64,000 nucleotides of DNA from Azolla pinnata (lineage: Eukaryota; Streptophyta; Polypodiopsida; Salviniales; Salviniaceae), in NCBI GenBank assembly GCA_037176905.1, contig JBBBWG010031086.1, positions 58,242 through 122,241 on the forward strand, given 5' to 3'. Each line of letters begins with the position of its first letter. Position 1 is the stretch's first letter. Positions 54,890 through 64,000 of this stretch are shown here, in pieces. The position numbers and the translations under genes are program-made. The notes under the pieces were generated by a model. That model searched no databases. It was not told the origin of the DNA and saw nothing but the letters and a program-made list of their open reading frames with translations.

Positions 54890-55269
54890 ATCATTATCTA
54901 ACTGAAGAACAGAAGAGATTCTCATGGACAGTGTACCTGTAGATATAATACGGCAGGTGATTCTCTGGAAGCATAACATCCTTGCATGTGTGTTCTAAAA
55001 CAATCTTCCAAAGGAAAGGAAAGGGTGTAAGGAATTGCCTCGTTAATGAAGAAAATGTGAAATGGAGACCAAGACTGGATTGAAGCGCTCATTCCTATCA
55101 CCACCACGAGTGCTTCTTTTCTGCTTCTTATCTCTCACAACTTGCTGTCTAAAGTGAACAGAGCTATAATACAAATCACTGTATGACAATCTATGAATGA
55201 AGCTGAAAATCTTGTTCATTCACAAGAGCATGCTTCATCCATAAAGCTCCTGGTTAGCATGATTGAGGC

Positions 55270-55560
55270 TTGCAGATTTTTTGACCAGGTATGGTAAATG
55301 TCGGGACATTACTGCCACGTAAATTGGTGGCATTTGGTACATACAAGATTCTTTTTGTGGCCAAGGATTTATGGGGATGGCTTTCTTGCCTAAACCATAA
55401 ATCCTAGATCTAAATTGTAGATTTTTTTTATCAGGTAGTGATAAATATCGGAATACTACTGCCACACAAAGTGGTGGCGTTGCCACACAGTGGTGGCGTT
55501 TTGTGCATAACAAAGATATTTTGTGGCCTTGGTCTTATGGCGTGGGCTTTGTTGCTTTGT
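55270..55560. repeat. About 150-bp diverged tandem duplication
   Basis: Copies near 55284-55400 and 55431-55555 share CAGGTAxxxxTAAATxTCGGxA, ACTGCCACxxAAxxTGGTGGC and TTTGTGGCCxxGGxxTTATGG. The second copy carries an extra 19-bp internal repeat (GCCACACAGTGGTGGCGTT). Confidence 0.85.
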
Positions 55561-56542
55561 AGATGAATTTACAACTTTGTTGAAATAAAACTATCATGTT
55601 CTAGCATAGAAAAAACAGGAACTAAGACTGTTAAATCATTCTGCATAGTGGAATTGAGAGTCAGGTAGTCTCACATTAAGAGTCCTCGAAAAGCAAGGTT
55701 CACCAATTGAAACTGTGCATCATGTACAGTCAGGCAGTCCTGGTTAGGATGTTACTCATGCTCGCATGAAAGCCAGGCATGATACTGCACTATACTTGGT
55801 GTAATGTAGCCTCTTTTCTTCCGAGGTGCTGCTTGATGCATCTATGCAACATCATAGTTTACTGCTGCTGTATACAATTAGTGAAAATTATTCTCAATTC
55901 CTTAGGGTCCATTGCAGAATTTCAGAATGATGTATAGTGAATGGGACTTGCTTTCATGCAAGGTATTCCTGGCTTTGGAGCAGTGCTGATCTAAAGGCAG
56001 ACAGTGCATCGTAAATTGTAATTTGCATGCGATTAAGGTTTTCTTTCATTCTTAACGGTGTAGTCACATCCTCTCACTGTGTTTGGAGGCAACCAACCGA
56101 AGCATCCTTGTGGTTGAATTTTGCTACTTATATTTGATTCATGTGTTAAATGTTTGTAACTTTTATGTGTATAAATAAGCTTTGTCAGCATATACAATGG
56201 TACGAAAACAAACACCCCTGTTGTCTCTTGTTTATTTGGGTTGGTTGAATGATTCATTAGTGGGGTCTGTCCATCTCCTTTAGCTTAATTTGTAGTGAAC
56301 TTTACTGCAATTAACTTGTATGCTTTCAGAAAACCTGCTCATCCCTCAATGTAGATCATGGAAAGGTCCTATTCTATTGCCGTGCTTATGAACTTAGCTT
56401 AGCCATGATTATATCGTCATGACTGGAAAACCTGATCATCCCTTGGTGCAAATTGTAGAAGATTCCCATCTTATTGATAGCGTCACTTTGTTGCAGGTTT
56501 AAGTTGGGAAGCTATTCCTATTGATACTTCTCAGTTACTCAT

Positions 56543-56712
56543 TCAATCCCAAATTGGACATACGTAGACAAGAAAATGGAGGGAATTTCTACTCCCACTA
56601 GTTGGTGCATAAGTATATATAAAGGAGGGGATTGCAGATTCCAGCCCAATTTGGACATACATAGACAAGAAAACGAAAGGAAATCCTTCTCCCACTAGTT
56701 GGTGCGTATAGA
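56543..56712. repeat. About 100-bp tandem duplication
   Basis: Copies share CAAATTGGACATACGTAGAC / CAATTTGGACATACATAGAC, AAGAAAA and CTCCCACTAGTTGGTGC. A TATATATAAAGGAGGGG segment lies between them. No gene begins nearby. Confidence 0.85.
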
Positions 56713-59700
56713 TATCAGTAGATTCTGAGAAGAAACTCGATCAGTTTTTTAATGTGTGGAGCCATGCTTTGCTCATGCCATTAAGGAATGAATAATGCGC
56801 TCATAAAATCTATGTTTGAGGATCTCAAGGATCATAGGAATGTCCTTGGATATGTTGGATACCTGAGAGATCTCAAAAGGTTGGAGATACCTACCGGATC
56901 TAAAACGCCCCGCTCCCCATTGCTTTTCATCCTGAAAGCAAGAAGTAAAGAATGATCATGTTGTCATTGATTCTAACTTTCAATTTGGACAGGAATCAGA
57001 CAATTGGGCTCCTTTATTTATGATCACATTTTAGAATTCCAAAGCACTAGCTAGATTTGTCAAGCTTGAGATGCGCTTTTCAAGGCTGTAACAGCATAAG
57101 TGCCACTTTTACGCCAATTTGTTCATAGTGAATTAAACATACAATAATCATGTTTTTGCAGCTCCATTGATCATGTTTTGCAGATGTGTGTGATATAGAC
57201 TACGATTTGGGTTCCTCTTTTTGATCCTGAATAATCAAGTCTCCGCTCTGCTTCTAAACTTCTTTCACATACATTGTATTTATGGCATGTCCATGTACAT
57301 AATTGGCAAGTTTTATGCATATAGAAAACTCTCCACAATGGCTGATGCACAGGCCAAGAGCCTGGTCATGCTTGACCCTATCATAGTTCTGCAGCTCAAT
57401 ACATAATCCATGGAAAAGCTTCTTCAATGGAATGTGCAGCAGCATTACATCAAACTTTGTTCCCCCTATAGGATCATGTGGCAAGTACAGGTGGCTCATC
57501 TCTGTGCTCTTCTCAACAGATGTTTGCGTAAGCTGATGACGATTGGATGGAAGTTGGGCGATGCAACTGTTTAGGATTCATCGCATACGGCAAAACGGTT
57601 TGCTTCAAAAGGCAAAACTGTTTGCTTCAAAAGGCAAAACAAGTGCGATTTCGTATCTTTCAGAAGATTAATTCTGGAGTAGTGCCGCCTACAGGAAAAT
57701 CAGTAGTGGCCTCCTTGTGTGTGCTGATAATGCAGGGAGTGGAGTGGGAACTGAAAGATCTGAGACAGCTCCATAGTTTAATCATGGAAAAGAGTGATGA
57801 TGATCCCTCTAGTTTTAAGTACACAGGAGCGAGGTTTCGTTTTGTTCTTTTACCACTCGGAAGCGTTTTGCCGGAAAGCCATAGTAGAGGTCTTGTCTGG
57901 TACAAAGGATGATCCAAAACCCAAAAGCAGCGTCTCGAAATTCCAAAGCTTTGACATGACATGGAAAAGTGGCAAGTTACAAAAGCTATGGGGCTGTCCA
58001 TGGTATCCGAGAATCATCATCAGAAGAAGAACATGATGATGAGGATGATGATGAGCAGGAAGAGGTCGATGCACGTGAATCCATCCATACATGAGTCAGT
58101 CAGCCCCTTCATCCCTCGCATGCCATGATCAAGCTGGTGAAAAATCAGAATGCCACTTCCTGCTACTACTACTACTACTACTACTGTGGGGCTCAGGAAA
58201 GCAGATTTCTGTTAACTTCTTGAAAGCAGTGGCTTCTTCCCCTGCTTTGGCAGTGAAAAAGGGAATCCGGTGGCGGCAGCTGCAGCAACAGCAACACCAG
58301 CACATGTCAAGAAACAGGGGTTTTCAAGGTGTTGAAAACGATCGATGGCGGAGTAGCGGAAGACCGATCTGCCCATGCACATTGCAAATGCATTTCATTG
58401 TGGTACCGAGTATACCACAAGTAGCAAGGGCATATATATGTGGAGATGGGCAGCTCTGAATGAGATAGAGATTGTAGTGATAGTTGGCAAAATGCATGAA
58501 TCTTCGGAAATCCTGCTTGCTTTCCCTGTATTTTGCTTTGTCTGCTTCTGCTTCTGTCTACATCGACGACTCAACTCGGTGTACGTAGCTCTCCCAAAGT
58601 TTGCATGGACTCCTCTTTCCTTTCCCACTTCCCGAAACCAGGACGCTCCAAAAGCAGCGGCCATTTCTGTTTGCTGGATGGAATCTCTTCCTCATCATTG
58701 TATACATAATCTAGATCGGTGTCTGTGATTTTGCAGGGTTTTTAATCAGCTCATCATCGATCTGATCTGATCTGATCTGATTTGATTTGATCTGATGCGA
58801 TCCGATCAGATCAGATCGCTTGCTCACACACATCGGCATCACCATCATCAGTTCATCATCGATCAGCATGTTGTGTCGATGGGATCTGTCATCGACTGGC
58901 GAGCATTATCATCAGCATATCGATTTGATCCGCAATCAGAGATCAGTTGCACCAGCAAAAAACATGGAATTCTCTCCACAACCCTTCCTTGTGAGGCAAA
59001 GCGCAATACGATAGATACCCTTTCTGAGCTGCATAGCCGGTGTACACAGCATGAATGGCCCTTTCATATTTTTGCCTTTCGCCTTTACCAATGTTCAAAG
59101 TGTGTGCATGATGAATGATGCTTCTCTTCCTCCACCACTTTCTGTTTTGTGCTTGTGTATACTGTCACTTGCTTAGGTCAGTCACTGAGCCCTAAGACCT
59201 CTATCTCCATCACCCATCTCTTCCTTGCATATTCTACCTATATGGGCATGAAGAATCATCCACTTTTGAAGCTCTTTTCTGACCTTTTCCCACTGAATTC
59301 CATTCTCATTCCTTTTTCCCTTTCCTTTCCTTTCTTCCCTGGCCTTTTTGTTGTTTAACCTCATCTCTGTAGGCGACTCGGAGAACGTTGTCCATCTGAG
59401 CAGCATCCCAGACTTTCCCTTGGTGCTAGCACTCTCCATGGGTTCAATCCTTCGGCCCCACCCAGCCATTCATCATCATCATCTAGCCAATCATCTGTTC
59501 CCATCGACTAGAGCTCCACATGATGATGATGATGATGGTGGTGGCGGTGGTGGTGGTGGTGATGATGGTGACAACAACGACAACGATGATGCCCACTCAA
59601 TGCTCTGATGGTGGTGTAAGCAACACAGATTGAATCCGCTCGCAAATCAAACTGCAGGAATTCGCTGGACTTCGGATAGCACTAACATGCTACCATATCC

Positions 59701-60744
59701 CTCAGTAGCCATCTCTACACCGAAGGGTCTCCAGAGACATATGTACACACACCATGATTCCCCCACAAGAGCAGTTGCAGTGTTGTAGCTTGATCGAGAT
59801 CGGGACCATGGTGGGGGAAGGAGTTTGATGTCAACTAGGTTAGATTCCAAAGCTGGAATGCTCTCCATTCCGTTGCCCCCATCAAGTTCCAAAGCATCTG
59901 TCCGCCTGTCTGTCCCAGCTCTTTCTTTAGTAAAAGGCCGATTATACCTTGTCCTTGCCGGTTAGGCTACTGATCAGATACCCCATCTGATCGGAGACCA
60001 CTTCTTCTTAGGCATGTCTGGATGTACGCTTTCTCTGGTCGGGCATAGAAGTGGCCATGGCAGCAAGAGAGCCACATGTGGTCTAAGCTACGCAATACAC
60101 ATCTTTTCTCTGTAAGACCTTTTCTCCAGGTTCGGCGTTTGTAGACTTCTTCCAGCTTTCGCCCTGTGCGGATGCGAGAATATCATCATCATCCTCATCA
60201 TCATCATCATCATCATCTCTCTGCAGTTCTGATGCCAACGAAACGGGCTGCTTGGTTGAACACAAACAGGCGACGATTCGATCAGAATCGGGTAAAGGTT
60301 ATGGCCCATCACGCCATCATACATCCGAACCACATCGGATCGAAGCAGAAGAAGACGACGAAGACGAAGACGAAGGCGAAGACGAAGAAGAAGAGATCTG
60401 ACACGCATGAATTCGAAATGGAGGTCGGTACAACTGCTACTGCTACCGCTACAACTACTACTATTTGCTTACACAGTCTAGGACAGACGGAGGATGCTCG
60501 GGGACTTGTGCCGGAGCTTCCATGGCGCTTTGTAAAAACGTCAAACAGCAGGTTCACCTGCTGCTTGCATGGGAATGGCAGGCAGAAGCTCGGAAAGAAG
60601 GCTGGGAGAGAGAGAGAGAGAATTTCTCAGAGGCCCTCGAGGTTTCGTCTGCGTGCGGCCATGGCAGAGCTTTCAAAAGCGACCTCCGTTTTCCATGGCC
60701 TCGAGATCGACGCAAAAGATCCGGAGGCCTTCTTCGTCTTCTTT

Positions 60745-60859
60745 CCTCTTCTTCTTCTTCTTCTTCTTCTTCTGCTCCTGCTGCTCCTGCTGCTCCTGTT
60801 GCTTCTTCTTCTTCTTCCTCTTCTTCTTCTTCTTCTTCAACAAGAAGCACAAGATTGCA

Positions 60860-60890
<31 letters not shown>

Positions 60891-61015
60891 CACAAGATTG
60901 AAGAAGAGGAAGAAGAGGAGGAAGAAGAAGAGATGGATAAGCAAAACATATTCTTCAAATCTTGTGCTTCTTGTTGAAGAAGAAGAAGAAGAAGAAGAAG
61001 AAGAAGAAGAGATGG
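60745..61015. repeat. TTC/CTG and GAA microsatellite complex with inverted arrangement
   Basis: TTC then CTG then TTC tracts (60745-60838) are followed by GAA tracts (60860-60935 and 60979-61010). The motifs CAAGAAGCACAAGATTG and CAAATCTTGTGCTTCTTG occur on opposite strands around them, so the segment could fold into a large imperfect hairpin. Confidence 0.8.
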
Positions 61016-61157
61016 ACAAGCCAAACACATATCAATCTGATCGGATTCGGTTTCGGAAGTCCGATTCTTGCTGTTGGGGACAGTCAGAATCGAGGCTCGC
61101 TTGAATCTGGGGCCTCGCAGAAGGCTTGCGGCACGAGCAGGTTCATTGGCTGAGCAA

Positions 61158-61272
61158 AGGCTTAGGGTTTAGGGGTTAGGGGTTAGGGATCAAGGTTTAG
61201 GGTTTAGGGATCAGGGTTTAGGGTTTAGGGTTTAGGGTTTAGGGTTTAGGGTTTAGGGTTTAGGGGGTTTTA
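61158..61272 (+). repeat. Interstitial TTTAGGG telomere-like tract
   Basis: About a dozen TTTAGGG units, the last seven or so consecutive and perfect, with TTAGGGG and GGGATCAGGG variants at the left end. Confidence 0.95.
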
Positions 61273-61617
61273 GGTGTTTGGGGTTCAGGGGAGGCCTGCA
61301 TTGGCTGCATTGCCCAGCTCCTCCATCCATGCCTCTGACCCAGACCATACGCATGTGTACAAACGCGCAGTATGCAAAATAGCTTACACAGAGATGAGCA
61401 TGCTTTGCTCGGCACCTGATGATGGTCGCGAGCGGTCGCATGCGATGATCGATCGATCCCATCATTTGTGCATGAGTGGGGTGGTCAGAGAAGCACACTC
61501 ATAATGATGGATGGCATGGCATGGCATGGCATGGGCATGAAAATTACCATGCTTATTATTATTATGACTTAGCCACATGTTTTGGACGCTAAGGACATAT
61601 TGATTGAACTTGGGACT

Positions 61618-61905
61618 ATGTATGCATGTGTGTGTGTGTGTCTGTGCATGTGTGGATGTATGTATGTGTGCGTTTGCATGTATGTGTGCGTGCGTGAAAT
61701 TGGGGCTATGTATGTATGTGTGTGTGCGTGTGTGCATGTGTGGATGTATGTGTGTGCGTGTTTGTATGTGTGTGTGTGCATTACGCGTGGGATGTATGTA
61801 TGTATGCATGCATGCGTGTGTGCGTGCGTGTGTATGTATGTGCGCTGAACTTGGTATTATGTATGTATGCATATGTGCGTGTGGTGTGTATGTATGTGCA
61901 TCGAA
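61618..61905. repeat. TG/TATG-rich alternating purine-pyrimidine tract
   Basis: Roughly three imperfect repeats of an 80-130-bp unit, starting near GAACTTGGGACTATGTATGC, GAAATTGGGGCTATGTATGT and GAACTTGGTATTATGTATGT. Each is filled with GTGTGTGCATGTGTGGATGT-type alternation. Confidence 0.85.
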
Positions 61906-62002
61906 AAGATGCCCACACATGCATATGACGCCATCCATCCATTCCACGCAACGCATTCATTGCATGCACATGCATGCCCACCACATGCAATGCATGCATG
62001 CA

Positions 62003-62010
62003 TATAAATA
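62003..62010 (+). promoter_or_regulatory. Candidate TATA box of the terminal open frame
   Basis: TATAAATA inside CATGCATATAAATAAATA, 119 bp upstream of the ATG at 62129. Confidence 0.45.
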
Positions 62011-62128
62011 AATATACATGTCTTGCTTCCCCTCCCATTCAAATCTTTGATTAGCAAATCCCTTAATCCCCCTGTCCCCCCCCCCCCCAAATGTTACTTT
62101 AATCCACAGCTAATGATAATTCCAAGCC

Positions 62129-64000
62129 ATGCCTCCTCCTAATCCGCCATTAATCTTCCCACCACCTCTTCCTCCTCCTCCTCCTCCTCCTCCTCCTCCT
62201 AATGATCACCACTCCAGCTTCCCGCCGCCTAATTACCAGCCTGCACCATCATGTACTAATTCCGGCTTCGATGCTAATCGCGAGATTAGCGCTTCTAATC
62301 GCCGCCTCGTCTGGGATCGCGGACCGTGGTCAGCGCCGATCTTACCGCCCGCCGCCGGCCCGTGGCCACGATATTGCGCGATTAGGGATCAGCGCCCGGT
62401 CGTTAACATTAACGCAGCCCATGGCGATGTCCGGATCATTCACGATTATTATCGGCGGCACAAGCTGCGCACACTGGTTGCAGGTATATTATAGATGAAT
62501 CCGCGATCGGGGCTGAGGATAGCAAAAAAAGAATCGATCATTAACCGATTCAATCCACTCCTCGATCGTATATTACACATATGCATTCGACGAAAATCTA
62601 ACGATTCGACGTATAATTAACGACACTCTTCGATTCTAATATTGATCACGAGCCGACGGGCATGTTGGGCGGCGATTTAGCGATAAGGAATATATAAGTA
62701 GATTGAAGTCGGCTGAGTCGGTTGATTTGCAGATCAGAATGATGAGCAGCTGCAGGAGGATGGATTAGCCAACGGATCAACGAGTGGCGCAGTAGAAGAC
62801 GCAGATTCAGCGGATCCGCGATCGGAGGCCGATATCATCGACGTGATCGAGGTGATAGCGCTGTCAGCGGAGAGCTTGATGCAACTGGATCAGGCAGAAT
62901 ATCCTCCTCCTCCTCCTCCTCCTCCTCCTCATGGCGCAGATCCTGATAACCCTACGTTAATTACTGCAGCATCGACGCCGCCCAACTCTAGTCGTGCAGC
63001 TCCGGCAGCTCGCCGGCGGTATGATCATCTCGTTATAAACCGCCAGGGCAATTCGGTATTCATGAACGCGTGCAGCTTGTACCCGTCTGCAGCAGGCGCC
63101 GTAGCGAGGCGAATCAGAGGAGGACTCGCTGCCGGTGCAGCCGGTTGCGGCGATGATGATGATCAAGCTGCAGGAGGAATGATCAATCTATTCCGCAGCG
63201 CCGACAATGTCCCGATCGTCGATCCGCCGTCAATGTGGACGACGAACATCATGGGATCACGTGCAGCGCCGCCGCCGCCGTTGCCGCGATATACAGCTGC
63301 TAGATCTGGCCCTACAACGTCGACGTCGTCTTCTGTTATGATATGCTCTGCCCCGACGTCGGCGATCAGCTGCTGTACTAGAACGTCTGATCACGGGGGC
63401 GCAGTGGGCGGCGATTGGACTGATCAGAATGGAGTTGCAGGCGCCAGCACGAGTGGCCAGGATGCAGTCGACGATGATCCGCGCAGTGTAACCAGGGATG
63501 ATCCGATTCGGATCATGTCCATGTTTGATGGAGATCCGGAGGAGGAAAACCACGACGACGGCGACGATGGCAGCGGTGTGGATTTGAGCATGTCGTTGCG
63601 ACATGATCCGAGCAGCCGTATCGGAAGTCGAAAGAAGAAGAGGAGGAAGATTAAGCAGCAGCAGCAGCAGCAGCAGCAGGCGGCGAGAAGCCGCATGGAA
63701 TGTACTGCAGCAGCCCCATCGCAAGCAGCAGGTAGATGGGGTGATGATCGAGCGATGGCGGGCGGCGGCTGCAGTAGGCTCAGCAGCAGCAGTGCGATGG
63801 GGAGGGCGATTAAGAGCAGGATCGACAGCGGTGATCATGATCTGCGCCAGATGGCAGAATATGGTGACGATGATGATGATGGAGGAGGAGGAGGAGGAGG
63901 AGGAGGAGGAGGAGGAGGAGGAGGAGGAGGAGGGGGGAGGGTTAGGGTTAGGGTTAGGGTTGAGGAGCAGATGCAGGTGGTAGGATTAGGGTTAGGGTTA
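62129..64000 (+). CDS. Uncharacterised low-complexity protein, two exons, 3' end outside window
   Basis: Unrecognised family. Exon 1 (62129-62483) starts at an ATG, encodes a poly-Pro N-terminus (MPPPNPPLIFPPPLPPPPP) and ends after VVNINAAHGDVRIIHDYYRR and HKLRTLVA with donor GTATAT. Exon 2 (from 62733, acceptor TTTGCAG) continues in the matching phase (G|AT) and stays open for all 422 codons to the window end. Visible segments are an acidic lead, a second poly-Pro run, a DDDD run, an RKKKRRKIK cluster resembling a nuclear localisation signal followed by eight Gln, and a poly-Gly run from GGA repeats. A DQNxxxxxxxSTSG...DPRS-like segment occurs twice (about 62735 and 63420). The final codons are read from TTAGGG repeats, so the true end or another intron may precede them. 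Transcription is not shown. Confidence 0.5.
63884..64000 (+). repeat. GGA microsatellite followed by TTAGGG-like repeats
   Basis: About 17 GGA units (63880-63935) are followed by GGGTTAGGGTTAGGG repeats, a 20-bp unique piece, and again GGATTAGGGTTAGGG at the window edge. These are hexamer TTAGGG units, unlike the TTTAGGG tracts elsewhere in the window. Confidence 0.9.

Larger units (their letters stand above)
54890..59640. other. Intergenic region, no recognised gene
   Basis: No family recognised on either strand. Two tandem duplications occur (listed). A frame at 57960-58094 reads GKVASYKSYGAVHGIRESS, then an acidic run to a TGA. A frame near 59380-59608 reads GDSENVVHLSSIPDFP and ends in a GAT/GGT microsatellite. 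Both lack a convincing start or splice context, so I leave them uncalled. A TAC/CTA tract lies near 58165-58186, and a run of TCTGATCTGATC-like words is at 58758-58812. Confidence 0.5.
59641..62128. other. Low-complexity intergenic region and promoter of the terminal open frame
   Basis: Contains CAT tracts (60180-60215), a GAA/TTC complex, a TTTAGGG tract and a TG-rich tract (listed separately). A 312-codon frame (60166-61104) and a 170-codon frame (60465-60977) consist largely of microsatellite-encoded runs and are not called. Confidence 0.55.

Noticed and set aside
57960-58094. Acidic short frame GKVASYKSYGAVHGIRESS...
   Set aside because: Looks coding-like, but has no ATG, a stop immediately upstream and no convincing acceptor, so it is left uncalled.
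60166-61104. 312-codon frame with poly-Leu and poly-Glu
   Set aside because: Built largely from TTC, CTG and GAA microsatellites; the unique parts match nothing and other phases are equally open.

Overview
This is plant nuclear DNA. The evidence is spliced genes with short GT-AG introns (mostly 70-200 bp), many TTTAGGG-type plant telomere-like tracts, and plant-typical genes: a PKDM7-class JmjC demethylase with FYRN/FYRC domains, an apoplastic-type polyamine oxidase pair and a CID1/ERD15-like protein. I cannot place the lineage from the window alone. All exon coordinates were read by hand from splice signals and reading-frame continuity.

Layout. 100-3882 (+): the 3' half of a RAD54 recombination ATPase, whose 5' exons lie outside the window. 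3883-9690: AT-rich intergenic DNA, then a 0.66 kb ATC/CAT microsatellite. 10788-19643 (+): a roughly 2035-residue H3K4 demethylase-like protein with a huge, nested, Gln/Asn-rich repeat domain between its zinc finger and FYR domains. 21299-27946 (+): a complete 15-exon SPO11-1, including a 17-nt microexon. 30378-34874 and 36769-42835 (both +): two tandem polyamine oxidase genes with identical 11-exon architecture, signal peptides and a Cys-rich C-terminal tail. Several of their introns have been expanded by minisatellites and telomere-like arrays. 44476-45043 (-): a decayed TauE/SafE sulfite-exporter fragment. 45-47.6 kb: gene-free. 47571-48105: a CATG/GCATGC-rich array directly upstream of the CID1/ERD15-like gene (48215-49646, +). 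50707-52083 (-): a single-exon Shewanella-like protein phosphatase, divergent from a small G-patch protein gene (53129-54889, +). 54.9-62.1 kb: no recognised gene, with several tandem duplications and microsatellites. 62129-64000 (+): a two-exon open frame of at least 541 codons that runs off the window and matches no family I know.

How the genes relate. RAD54, the JmjC gene and SPO11-1 lie in one orientation within 28 kb. All three touch meiotic recombination: SPO11-1 makes breaks, RAD54 aids strand exchange, and H3K4 methylation is linked to break sites. Whether this proximity means anything is untested. The polyamine oxidase pair is a clear tandem duplication likely to act in the cell wall and produce H2O2. 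The recurring non-genic theme is telomere-like DNA and tandem duplication inside introns, 5' UTRs and promoters. One such array holds a 100-N assembly gap.
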